This document shows positions 28,100 to 36,691 of a stretch of DNA of 64,000 nt, in pieces. The DNA comes from Labilibacter sediminis. GTDB taxonomy: Bacteria; Bacteroidota; Bacteroidia; Bacteroidales; Marinilabiliaceae. Where the stretch lies: the NCBI RefSeq assembly GCF_005877885.1, contig NZ_VCHY01000020.1, positions 1-64,000 on the forward strand. The letters are read 5' to 3'. The stretch's first letter is position 1. Every line of letters begins with the position of its first letter. A model generated the notes under the pieces. It had not been told where the DNA came from and did not search any database. It saw only the letters and a list, made by a program, of their open reading frames with translations. The position numbers and the translations under genes were made by a program.

Positions 28100-30004
28100 A
28101 TGAGAAAATTTTATTTTATTTTTTGTATTCTTATTACTATTACTAAAGTTCATTATTGCCAAAACATAACTATATACGGAACAATTGAAAACATACACAA
28201 TAAAGACTTTATACCATTTGTAAATATTGGCTTAAAAGAGACCTACCTTGGAACTACAACTAACCTTAACGGTGAATTTGAAATAAAACTACCTTCCAAT
28301 AAAAAATACAGAACATTGGTTATTAGCTGTATTGGTTATGAAAACAAAGAAGTTGAAGTTTCCGAAAACCAAACTCAGCTAAACATTTCCTTAACTCCAC
28401 TAATGTATGACATTAGTGAAGTGACAATCATGCCCGATAGTACCCTTCGATCTTTTTTATTAAAAGCTTACAGAAAAATTCCAGAGAACTACCCAAATTT
28501 CCCAAGCAGGTACGAGGGCTTTTACAGAGCATCCATACAAAAAGAAAATCAAGAGTATATCAGATTTATGGAGGTTCTAACAGAGTTTTATAAAACATCC
28601 TATAAAAACAAAGAAAGTGGCACTGTAAAGGTTATTGAATCGCGAAAATTTGTTTCTGAGAAAGAATACAATGACCTACCTGTAGTTTATTATGGTGGAA
28701 TTCATTATTGCCATAGAGCTGATATGGTAAAATTCAGATCAGAATATTTAAAAGCAAGTAAGAAATACAACTATAAACTTGTTGGAAATACCATGTTTAA
28801 TAACAAGGAAGTTTATATTATCGATTTTTATCCTGCGAAGCCTAACTCCGATTGTTATAAGGGTACACTCTATATTGAAAGTGAAAGTTTAGCTTATGTA
28901 AAAATAGAAGAAGCCTATACCGAAAAGCAACTCAAAAAAAGATCACAAATTCCGGCTATACTATTAAAAGGCATTACATCAACAACAAAATCTTTAGTAA
29001 CTAACTATTCGAATTACAATGGCAAATATTATTTAAAATCTATTTACGAAACTGAAACCTTAAAAACCAGGGATGGTAAATTATTTTATGCCCCAGTTGA
29101 GTATGTAGTAACCTGTGTAGCCAGAGATAGTGTTGAGAAAATACCATATAATGAAATATCCCCCATTACCTATACTCCTGCTATTGAAGCTCAGGATTAC
29201 CATGAAAGCAATTGGAAAGATTACGGTACCCTTCCTTTAAACAACAAAATTAATTTAGATAGTCTTCAAAATGATAATACTTTTAAAACTAAGAAACTAA
29301 CTATTCATCAGTTAATTCCTATAATTCAAAAATTGAATATAGAAATGGGAATTGGCATTCACCCGGTGTCAGTAAAACATGGCAACTATTCGCTAAAATA
29401 TCAACACTTGCAATTTGATAAAAAACTGAATGATATAAATCATCAACTTTCATTTTATGGTAACATTGGTTACAACTTTTCGTCAAGGCATCAATTAGAA
29501 TATGGCGGACAACAAAATTTAAGCAAAAATGACTTTGTAAAAATCTATCATTTAAAATATAAACATACCGTACCTATTAAAACCATGGGGCGTCAAATAT
29601 CGGCACATTTTAATGCAGGTTGGGAATGGCAAAAGAATGGTGTTTCACTGGGTACACAAACTTCAGATACTGACTTTAAATTTGGTGATAAGAAGTTTAA
29701 TAACCATAAAGTACAAGCTTATACAGGAACTAAAACTCATGGCTTATCTCTAGGCGGAGGTTTAAATATTCAAATCAGCAATCTGTTACACTTAAGTTTT
29801 TCAGCTTCTTATTTTTCTCCTGTAAAAACAGAAGAAGTCATCATACTTCAGGAAAGATCCGGGTTTATTTTAAGCAGGAAAAAAGCTAATCAACCTATTT
29901 CTAATTCCGACATTTTCTACTCTATTGATGGGCTAGAATCAACCGACAGTGGTTTTAAGAAAGAAAACTGGAATACATTTTTTGGGCTTAGCATGAAATT
30001 CTAA
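28100..30004 (+). CDS. CarboxypepD_reg-like domain outer-surface protein linked to peptide exporter
   Basis: 634 residues. A signal peptide (to about residue 20) is followed by a carboxypeptidase regulatory-like/CNA-B-like beta domain (about 22-105: ENIHNKDFIPFVNIGLKET then TNLNGEFEIKLP), as at the start of many TonB-dependent receptors. A large middle domain resembles uncharacterised Bacteroidetes proteins of this class. The C-terminal ~200 residues look like beta strands of a membrane barrel (YNFSSRHQLEYGGQ, FFGLSMKF at the end). There is no TonB plug. It may be an outer-membrane partner or receptor for the peptides, but that rests only on position. Confidence 0.6.
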   Translation: MRKFYFIFCILITITKVHYCQNITIYGTIENIHNKDFIPFVNIGLKETYLGTTTNLNGEFEIKLPSNKKYRTLVISCIGYENKEVEVSENQTQLNISLTPLMYDISEVTIMPDSTLRSFLLKAYRKIPENYPNFPSRYEGFYRASIQKENQEYIRFMEVLTEFYKTSYKNKESGTVKVIESRKFVSEKEYNDLPVVYYGGIHYCHRADMVKFRSEYLKASKKYNYKLVGNTMFNNKEVYIIDFYPAKPNSDCYKGTLYIESESLAYVKIEEAYTEKQLKKRSQIPAILLKGITSTTKSLVTNYSNYNGKYYLKSIYETETLKTRDGKLFYAPVEYVVTCVARDSVEKIPYNEISPITYTPAIEAQDYHESNWKDYGTLPLNNKINLDSLQNDNTFKTKKLTIHQLIPIIQKLNIEMGIGIHPVSVKHGNYSLKYQHLQFDKKLNDINHQLSFYGNIGYNFSSRHQLEYGGQQNLSKNDFVKIYHLKYKHTVPIKTMGRQISAHFNAGWEWQKNGVSLGTQTSDTDFKFGDKKFNNHKVQAYTGTKTHGLSLGGGLNIQISNLLHLSFSASYFSPVKTEEVIILQERSGFILSRKKANQPISNSDIFYSIDGLESTDSGFKKENWNTFFGLSMKF

Positions 30005-30334
30005 ACACTTACAAAACTTTAAACCTTTTCCAAAGTTCGGAACTTTGGAAAAGGTATGCTCTTTGGAAAAGAGCAACTATTTCAATCCTAAATTCCTTAA
30101 AAAACTAAAAACTACAATCACACCTTTCTCCTTCAACCAAAAATAACTAAGTATTAAAGCAAACTTTGTTATTCTGAAAATATAGTTGCAATAATTACTA
30201 CTGATCTCCATAGAAACTTTAGTGAGTATTACAATTTGCAATAAACTAAATCAGCTGTATTAACTCTCCTTTTCAGTCTGCTTAAAAGCGCAATTACCTT
30301 TAAAGTGTAAAATTATTAACCTTTAAAATGTTGT
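30005..30334. other. Intergenic region with long palindrome
   Basis: It carries the perfect palindrome at 30024-30054 (listed separately) plus a partial third arm CTTTGGAAAAG just after. The rest is AT-rich without a gene. Confidence 0.45.
30024..30054. repeat. Palindromic repeat, copy 1
   Basis: Fifteen-base arms CCTTTTCCAAAGTTC (30024-30038) and GAACTTTGGAAAAGG (30040-30054) surround one base. Nearly the same palindrome occurs at 35915-35944. It may act as a terminator for the surface-protein gene or be an interspersed palindrome. Confidence 0.75.
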
Positions 30335-30982
30335 GTGATGATACTTGTTGTGTTTGTTTTATTCAGGATGCTTTTAGTGGAAGACCCTTTGAGGGTGTCT
30401 GGAAAAGCTTTAATGACCGGTTCAACTATCTATAGCGAATGGGTTTGTGTAAAGAATGCCAAGGGAGTTACCCTGCACGAACGTTGGGTTAAGGTTGATG
30501 AATCGCTTAAGGTAAGAATGCGAAAAGGTGAGTTTGAAGTAGATTGTTCGTTTGAAGAGGCTATTGCTTTTATCGAAAATTACAGAACCATTGAAACATG
30601 GATGAAAGGTATAGAGCAGATTACTCCTCTTACCGAAAATGATAAAATGGTTTATGTCATGATTAACTTACCCTGGCCTTTTTCAAACAGAGATTTTGTA
30701 GCACGATCATCATCTGTTAATGTGGATGACAATAAACATGTAGTAAGATTTAAAAGCGAAAATTACCATGTTAAGCATAAAAAGGGATGTGTAAGGATTA
30801 AAGATTATTCGGCTTCGTGGACTATTGAAAGGATAAGTAATCATAAATCAAAAATTACTTTTACTGTTTTTTCCAGTGAACCGCCATTATTCCCTGAGTG
30901 GATTCAGGAACCTGTTATTAAAAATGTGTTTTTGAATAACCTGCACAGATTAAAAAAACATCTTTCAACCCGCATTATGTAA
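30335..30982 (+). CDS. START-domain lipid-binding protein
   Basis: 215 residues. A short hydrophobic N-terminus (MMILVVFVLFRMLLV, maybe a signal or anchor) precedes a StAR-related lipid-transfer domain, with the blocks ETWMKGIEQI, INLPWPFSNRDFVARSS and ASWTIERISNHKSKITFTVFSSEP. It probably binds a hydrophobic ligand in the envelope. The last five codons and stop lie within repeat copy C, so the repeat has supplied the C-terminus. Confidence 0.75.
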   Translation: MMILVVFVLFRMLLVEDPLRVSGKALMTGSTIYSEWVCVKNAKGVTLHERWVKVDESLKVRMRKGEFEVDCSFEEAIAFIENYRTIETWMKGIEQITPLTENDKMVYVMINLPWPFSNRDFVARSSSVNVDDNKHVVRFKSENYHVKHKKGCVRIKDYSASWTIERISNHKSKITFTVFSSEPPLFPEWIQEPVIKNVFLNNLHRLKKHLSTRIM

Positions 30983-31136
30983 TAGAACTTCGTCATGAGG
31001 ATTGAAAGTGCAATAAAACGAGACTTTACCGAAGCGAGGCATAGCATTGTTCTGGTAAGTTGAGGAGAAGTAACGAAGTGGCTTGTTTTGAAGGAATTTC
31101 AATGCGTAATAGATTTTATATTACATATTGTGGGTT
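30967..31136. repeat. ~170-bp interspersed repeat, copy C (reverse orientation)
   Basis: Reverse complement of copies A and B. It begins AACCCGCATTATGTAATAGAA and ends with a GGGTT complement of the terminal repeat. It overlaps the final 16 bases of the START-domain gene, which shows that copies can land at coding ends. It is the most diverged of the three. Confidence 0.85.
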
Positions 31137-31188
31137 CAGATTAACTCAAAGACAGACTGTGTGTACATTCATTTAAATTGAAACCAAG

Positions 31189-32025
31189 ATGAAAACCAGA
31201 AATGCCATAATTACTGGCGCTACAAGCGGATTAGGCAAAGCCTACGCACTACTTTTAGCAAAAGAAGGGTGGAACTTGCTTATTACCGGACGCCAACGCA
31301 AAAAGCTACATGAACTAAAAACACATTTAGAGCAAACTTATAGAATTCATGTAATTGTAATTGTGGCAGAACTTAATAATACAAATGAATTTAATGCTCT
31401 GTTGCAAAGTATTCAAAAACTCAATTCGGTCGATTTACTCATTAATAATGCCGGCTTTGGTTGTAGAAATGGATTTTTTAAGGCAGACTTCAATGATCAA
31501 CAAAAAATGCTACAGGTACATGTAACTGCCAGCACTAAACTGATATATACCGTTGTCCCGAAAATGGTAAAAAACAATGGCGGAGCTATTATTAATGTTT
31601 CTTCATTATCGGCTTTTTTACCCAGTACGCTCAATTATTTTTATTGTTCTACTAAGGCCTTCCTGGTTTCGTTTACCGAGTGCTTACATATGGATCTAAA
31701 CTCAAAAAACATAAAAGTGCAGGCATTATGTCCCGGCTTTATTAAAACTCATTTTCACGATAGAATTGCTGAAGTAAATAAGCCCAAATCCGGCTTTGCA
31801 AAATTTTTATGGATGCAGGCTGATGATGTGGCTCGATATAGCTTAAAAAAATTACAAAAACACTCTGTTATATGCATACCCGGATTAATCAATAAAGTAC
31901 TGTACTTTTTATTACACTTTATTCCTCGCAGAGCATATTATGTGTTGATGACTCACTTTGCTGCTCACAAAAATATTAAAGAAGACACTTTTAAACACGG
32001 GCAGCTTGCCATAGCAAATGTTTAA
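31189..32025 (+). CDS. Short-chain dehydrogenase/reductase (SDR) 1
   Basis: 278 residues. NAD(P)-binding TGATSGLGKAYA at the N-terminus, NNAG at about residue 83, catalytic Ser in INVSSLSAF and YxxxK in YCSTKAF. It is a classical SDR with a C-terminal hydrophobic segment (LINKVLYFLLHFIPRRAYY), like the DltE/YqjQ-like group. The substrate is unknown. A paralogue (SDR 2) follows 280 bases later and shares the GLINK motif in the tail. Confidence 0.88.
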   Translation: MKTRNAIITGATSGLGKAYALLLAKEGWNLLITGRQRKKLHELKTHLEQTYRIHVIVIVAELNNTNEFNALLQSIQKLNSVDLLINNAGFGCRNGFFKADFNDQQKMLQVHVTASTKLIYTVVPKMVKNNGGAIINVSSLSAFLPSTLNYFYCSTKAFLVSFTECLHMDLNSKNIKVQALCPGFIKTHFHDRIAEVNKPKSGFAKFLWMQADDVARYSLKKLQKHSVICIPGLINKVLYFLLHFIPRRAYYVLMTHFAAHKNIKEDTFKHGQLAIANV

Positions 32026-32308
32026 CTTTTAAAATTTCAGTTAAAAATTCGAATCAAGAGTTGAATTATTTTAATCTAATTTATAATACAGGGGTTTTAT
32101 GACATAAATAGTAATTATTTTCTTTGAATGTCATAGATTTTCAATTCACCCCTAAAACCCTGACTTCATTTTTTGTTTTGATACAAAAAACAGAAGCCAG
32201 CCTACCGGCAGGCAGGCAAAAAAAATCAAGACTGCGCCTGGTTCGTACTTTACAGTTATCATATTTCAAATCTTGATTCACACTAAAAACCTACTTTAAG
32301 TCGAGAAA
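32026..32308. other. Intergenic region with a CCTGCCGGTAGG-type palindrome
   Basis: Around 280 bases. It contains AGCCAGCCTACCGGCAGGCAGG at about 32194-32216, of the GC-rich palindromic CCTGCCGG repeat type that is scattered in Bacteroidetes genomes. No ORF. Confidence 0.4.
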
Positions 32309-33136
32309 ATGAAAACAAATAAAATATATGCACTTGTAACTGGCGCCGGTAAGGGGTTGGGTAAGGCTATTGCTTCTGAACTTGCTCAAAAAGGGCATCA
32401 TTTGTTATTGATTGCCCGTGAAGGCGAGAACCTTTCTGACCTTTCTTGTTATTTAAGTTTGATGTATAAAGTTGATGTCCGGTTTCTGGAAATAGATTTT
32501 TTAAATGAGAATGCACTGAAGGCAATTGAGGAATGGATTCTTCCGTATAACATTGATATTTTAGTGAATAATGCCGGCATTGGAGGCTCAACTTTTTTTG
32601 ATCATTCCGATTTACCCGGTATTGATGCAATTTTACAAGTCAACGTTAGAACTCTGGCCTTACTAACCCGACTTGTTGTTTATAAACTTCAACAGCAAAC
32701 TACTTCATATATTTTAAATGTGGCCAGCATGGCTTCTTTCTGCCCCATTGCATACAAAACAGTATATCCTGCCTCAAAAGCCTTTGTTTATTCCTTTTCT
32801 AAAGGATTGGCTTTAGAGTTAAAAGATCACGGTGTTCATGTTTGCATTTTATCACCCGGGCCAATAAAAACCAATGCTGAGGTAAGCAAAAGAATTGAAC
32901 AGCAGGGCTGGTGGGTAAAGGCAGGCTTATGGAGCCCCGAGAAACTAGCCAGCATGACCATACGAAAGATGTTCAACGGGCAAAAAGTAATTATACCCGG
33001 ACTAATTAATAAACTAAACTGGGCATTACTAAAAATTCTTCCTACAACAATTAGTATTCCTATTGTATCTAAAGCTGTAAAAAACGAAATTTACATGGTA
33101 AACCAAGCCAGCCCATATAGCATGAGTACTACTTGA
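32309..33136 (+). CDS. Short-chain dehydrogenase/reductase (SDR) 2
   Basis: 275 residues. TGAGKGLGKAIASELA binds the cofactor; NNAGIGG, a Ser in VASMASF and YPASKAF (YxxxK) are the catalytic landmarks. It is paralogous to SDR 1, including the C-terminal VIIPGLINKLNWALLKILP tail, which could bind a membrane. It is convergent with the epimerase gene, 14 bases away. The substrate is unknown. Confidence 0.88.
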   Translation: MKTNKIYALVTGAGKGLGKAIASELAQKGHHLLLIAREGENLSDLSCYLSLMYKVDVRFLEIDFLNENALKAIEEWILPYNIDILVNNAGIGGSTFFDHSDLPGIDAILQVNVRTLALLTRLVVYKLQQQTTSYILNVASMASFCPIAYKTVYPASKAFVYSFSKGLALELKDHGVHVCILSPGPIKTNAEVSKRIEQQGWWVKAGLWSPEKLASMTIRKMFNGQKVIIPGLINKLNWALLKILPTTISIPIVSKAVKNEIYMVNQASPYSMSTT

Positions 33137-33149
33137 TGTATAAATTCTG

Positions 33150-34151
33150 TCAGTCTTTATTTCCGAAAATATCGTCTTTTAGCCAATACACTGTTTCTGA
33201 AAGTGCCTTTTCAAATGAGGTTGGTGAGTAATCTAATAAAGCCATTGACTTTTCACAATTGACTTCCCAATCATATACAAACTTCTTCACAAATGCACTT
33301 GTTATTAAAGGAGGTATCCCCGTCAATTGGGTTCGAACCAGAAATAAGTATGCTATCAGTTTCATCAACCACAGCGGTATTTTAAATAGAGAATAAGACA
33401 AGCCGGAAACCTTTTTTAAGTGATTAAAAAAATCAATATAGCTAAGATTAGTACCTCCCAATAAATAACCTTCTCCGCCAGCTCCTCTCTCATAGGCCTG
33501 GATATGTCCTTTTACCACATCATCTATATAAACATAGTTACCTACAGCCTGTCCGTTACCTGGTATAAAATGCCATTTACCAAGGATGTATCGATGAATC
33601 ATCAAGGAAACACTATTACTCTCTCCTAATAAGCCCGGACCAAAAATACGAGTAGGATAAACCAATATGGGTTTAAATGTATCGGATTGTGCTTTCAATA
33701 TGGCTTCATCAGCAAGATACTTGGATCGTTCATAGTCACTAATAAAAGGAAGAGGGTTTAGCTGGGATTCAGCAATGGGTTTTGTGATTGCAGGCCCCAA
33801 CACTCCGGCTGAAGTAGTAAAAACAGCTTTTGTAATCCCAGCTTCTTTAGCTGCAGCAATCACATTTTTGGTTCCTTCTACATTCACCTTATAAAAAACA
33901 CTCACATCTTTTGCCCACAAACGAGCAAGGGCAGCAGTATGAAATAGTCCTTCACAACCTCTCATTGCGATTTGCAACGAACCTATATCATCTAAATCAC
34001 CTTTATAATAGACAATATTTTTATGCTTAATGTTTGGCAGTTTCTTTTCATCTCTGTATAAAGCGTGAACCTGATATCCAGTAATGGCAAGTTCTTCAAT
34101 TAACTTAGAACCAACATAACCTGTAGACCCGGTAACAAAAACGCGTTTCAT
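33150..34151 (-). CDS. NAD-dependent epimerase / dihydroflavonol-reductase-like enzyme
   Basis: 333 residues of the extended SDR type. VTGSTGYVGSKLIEEL binds NAD(P); catalytic Ser/Thr in TTSAGVLG and YERSKYLAD (YxxxK, about residue 140) are present. The C-terminus ends with the EALSETVYWLKD helix typical of 3-beta-HSD/DFR relatives. Its start overlaps the CPBP gene by four bases. It is the last gene of a regulator-CPBP-epimerase operon. The substrate (a sterol-like, hopanoid or sugar compound) is not known. Confidence 0.85.
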   Translation of the reverse strand: MKRVFVTGSTGYVGSKLIEELAITGYQVHALYRDEKKLPNIKHKNIVYYKGDLDDIGSLQIAMRGCEGLFHTAALARLWAKDVSVFYKVNVEGTKNVIAAAKEAGITKAVFTTSAGVLGPAITKPIAESQLNPLPFISDYERSKYLADEAILKAQSDTFKPILVYPTRIFGPGLLGESNSVSLMIHRYILGKWHFIPGNGQAVGNYVYIDDVVKGHIQAYERGAGGEGYLLGGTNLSYIDFFNHLKKVSGLSYSLFKIPLWLMKLIAYLFLVRTQLTGIPPLITSAFVKKFVYDWEVNCEKSMALLDYSPTSFEKALSETVYWLKDDIFGNKD

Positions 34152-34828
34152 TCAGCTACATTTTTATATCGAGTTAAAGATTTAGCTTTTATGCAAAATA
34201 AATCATTCGATATTGCTATGAGACAATGAAGAAAGCAAGCTGTGTAAAAACTATTAGTCTTTATAGAAATAAAACAAAAGAGAATACCTAACGGAATTGC
34301 ACCAATAGTTTCGAACTTACCTTTGGGTAGATGCGCAATAGCATAAAGTATTGTGTTTATAATGACAGATATAATAATTCCCCATTGTTTTATACCTACA
34401 AATAAAAGTATACCCCTAAATAAAAACTCATAAGCGATAAGATACAATAACCACAACAGGGTGTTTCCTATAAGGAAAGTAGATTTCCAATAAGTCACTT
34501 TTATTTGAGGATACGCTTTATTGTGCGTCGGCTTTTTCGACAATCTGTAATTAACAAATAGAATAATTGGACTTAGCGTAAACACAGAAATGGCCATCCA
34601 ATTAAATTGATCTGAATGAATTCTGGCGAAAGCAAAATCAACTTGCAAAACCTTTATTATTGCAACAGAAATAATTCCATAAAGAATAACAGCAAGTAAC
34701 TTGATGCCTATTATGCTTTTATTTGATAATTCCCTTTTATAAAAAAAATAAGTAAAAACAGTGTGCCCAATTACAGCAATGCTTGCATAAATAAGAATAA
34801 ACGCTGATGCTGTAATTCCTCTTATCAT
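34148..34828 (-). CDS. CPBP-family intramembrane metalloprotease-like protein
   Basis: 226 residues with about seven membrane segments. LIAYEFLFRGILLFVG gives an ExxxR motif with the second glutamate replaced by F. HLPKGKFETIGAIPLG contributes the first histidine, and FLHCLIAISNDL the third motif. So the metal site is only partly conserved. It overlaps both neighbours by four bases (start with the regulator's stop, stop with the epimerase's start), which means tight translational coupling. Confidence 0.7.
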   Translation of the reverse strand: MIRGITASAFILIYASIAVIGHTVFTYFFYKRELSNKSIIGIKLLAVILYGIISVAIIKVLQVDFAFARIHSDQFNWMAISVFTLSPIILFVNYRLSKKPTHNKAYPQIKVTYWKSTFLIGNTLLWLLYLIAYEFLFRGILLFVGIKQWGIIISVIINTILYAIAHLPKGKFETIGAIPLGILFCFISIKTNSFYTACFLHCLIAISNDLFCIKAKSLTRYKNVAE

Positions 34829-35832
34829 GACAAATCGTATTTATGCCTGAACTGCTCTATGCTTTGATGCAATTTTTTAAAAAAGCGATTGCGCTCTTTT
34901 TCGCCAACCATACTAATTAGGTTCGAAGCAGAAATTAACGACTTGTGAAACTCATGTATTCCGGCAAAAAATACAGGATTAGTTGATGCCAATAGTCCTA
35001 AAACATTGTAGGTAATAAATGTCATTTGTTTATCGTTGGCCGTAATACAAAGACTATTATCATTGATGATGATCTCGTTTTCGTAAAGAACATACGACCC
35101 CTCAACACCCCTTGGCGTTTGTCCGTAGCCAAACCGCATACCATAAGCCGCTTCAACCTGGTTATGATTTAACCACTCTTCAATCTGATCCAGCAAAACC
35201 AGGATGTCATCTTTACTTTTAAAATAATCCGATACCCAATAATACTCCACCTGCCTCATCAAGATTCTGAAGGTATCTTCATTCCAAATTTCGGTAGTCG
35301 GCACTTTTAATGACAGGCTTGAAATAAGCTGACATTTATGTACCGTATCACTATTTAGGTTTGATACATCAAACTTTACATCAGTCAGGCCTTTTCCTTT
35401 AAATAAGGTTTTTTCCCAAAAGAAGAATTTGAAAGCCGCTATTTCAGGGAAACAGAAGTAATTAAAAATTGGTGGATCTTTGGCCGCGTATATAATTTTC
35501 TTTTCCGACGCATCGGATATCATTTTTAAATTACCTATGATAAAATCGAGCCAACTGCTTACGCAAAAACACCCCGGTTCAACATGAAAGCGCTTAAAAG
35601 ACATGGATGCTTCATCGTAGTGGGCAATTTCGTCTAATGAAAGATTAAAGTGCCTGCATAGCAATACAGCTTCTTCTAAAGTTATTTTCTTTTCTCCTCT
35701 TAAACGTCTGTAAACACTATCATAGCTAACATTTAGCACTTCAGATATTTCATGAACCAAGGATAAGTTAGCATCCAGATTTTCTTTGATGTGCTTAAAA
35801 AAATCGTCTTGTATTTCCGATAAATCAGCCAT
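34825..35832 (-). CDS. HTH (XRE/BetR-like) transcriptional regulator
   Basis: About 335 residues from the ATG at 35832. The called frame extends upstream into the palindrome, but MADLSEIQDDFF is the natural start. The N-terminal XRE-type HTH (residues ~18-60: EISEVLNVSYDSVYRRLRGEKKITLEEAVLLCRHF) precedes a ~270-residue domain typical of Bacteroidetes BetR-like regulators with no clear ligand motif. It is first in an operon with a CPBP protein and an epimerase, and probably controls it. Confidence 0.75.
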   Translation of the reverse strand: MADLSEIQDDFFKHIKENLDANLSLVHEISEVLNVSYDSVYRRLRGEKKITLEEAVLLCRHFNLSLDEIAHYDEASMSFKRFHVEPGCFCVSSWLDFIIGNLKMISDASEKKIIYAAKDPPIFNYFCFPEIAAFKFFFWEKTLFKGKGLTDVKFDVSNLNSDTVHKCQLISSLSLKVPTTEIWNEDTFRILMRQVEYYWVSDYFKSKDDILVLLDQIEEWLNHNQVEAAYGMRFGYGQTPRGVEGSYVLYENEIIINDNSLCITANDKQMTFITYNVLGLLASTNPVFFAGIHEFHKSLISASNLISMVGEKERNRFFKKLHQSIEQFRHKYDLS

Positions 35833-35914
35833 AGCATTAAAGTTACGGCTAAAACCAACATTTATCAATGTAAAGAACTCTTTACTATCATCGTTTTCAA
35901 CGCTCTTGTATAAA

Positions 35915-35962
35915 CCTTTTCCAAAGTTCAAAACTTTGGAAAAGATCTAAACTTTGGAAAAG
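35915..35962. repeat. Palindromic repeat, copy 2, with a duplicated arm
   Basis: CTTTTCCAAAGTT (35916-35928), a three-base centre, AACTTTGGAAAAG (35932-35944), and then a second copy of the right arm (about 35950-35962) separated by ATCTA. It is the same core as 30024-30054. It sits between the flavin reductase gene's 3' end and the regulator gene's 5' end. Confidence 0.7.
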
Positions 35963-35979
35963 ATCTAATCATTACATCA

Positions 35980-36684
35980 TTAATCCTCATACATTTTAAG
36001 TGCTTGTCCGGGCTTGGCAACATAATTACCTAAACCGTAATAGCCATTGGCCAGTATAAGCGGATCTAACTTCTCCACATCCACATTCTTTTTTCCTTTT
36101 AAAAAGGCTTTGGTTACTTTGGTATCCAATACCTCTCCTATAAACTGACGGTGCGAACCCAGATCAATAATTTCTGTAATCTTACATTCAATAGCAATAG
36201 GAAATTCTTTTATATAAGGTGCGTATACTGAGTCGCCTTGCAAGGGCGTTAAGCCAAGCTTCTCAAATTTCTGCATATCATGACCCGAATACCTGCCCAC
36301 ATAGTCCGCAACACCAACCCATTCGGTAGAAGGTACATTTATGGTAAAAGCCTTATTTAACGTAAGGTTATGATACGATAAGGTAGCAGGACGCATTGAT
36401 ACTGCCATTTTTAAAGGATGTGAATTCACCACACCCGTCCATGCCGCAGTCATAATATTAGGTACACCATCTTTATCATACGACCCAATTACCACTGCAG
36501 GCTTTGGAAACATCAGGTTTTTCTTTCCTAAACTTACTTTCGTTTTTAACGAATCCGGAATCATTTCTGTTTTTAAGGCTACCTCATTGCTTTCTTCCGG
36601 TTTCTCATTTTTTACTACACTCCTTTGGTATACCAAAAACAAAACCAGAAGTGCCAATACTATATTTAATACTTTGCTTGCCAT
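35980..36684 (-). CDS. Membrane-anchored flavin reductase-like protein
   Basis: 234 residues. An N-terminal hydrophobic helix (MASKVLNIVLALLVLFLVYQ) anchors the protein or acts as a signal. The rest is a flavin-reductase split-barrel (PKPAVVIGSYDKDGVPNIMTAAWTGVVNSHP and ATLSYHNLTLNKAFTINVPS). It likely binds FMN. Placed 7 bases after the FMN-bind/ferredoxin gene, it suggests an extracytoplasmic flavin electron-transfer unit. A periplasmic location is unusual for this normally cytosolic family. Confidence 0.78.
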   Translation of the reverse strand: MASKVLNIVLALLVLFLVYQRSVVKNEKPEESNEVALKTEMIPDSLKTKVSLGKKNLMFPKPAVVIGSYDKDGVPNIMTAAWTGVVNSHPLKMAVSMRPATLSYHNLTLNKAFTINVPSTEWVGVADYVGRYSGHDMQKFEKLGLTPLQGDSVYAPYIKEFPIAIECKITEIIDLGSHRQFIGEVLDTKVTKAFLKGKKNVDVEKLDPLILANGYYGLGNYVAKPGQALKMYED

Positions 36685-36691
36685 AGCTTAT

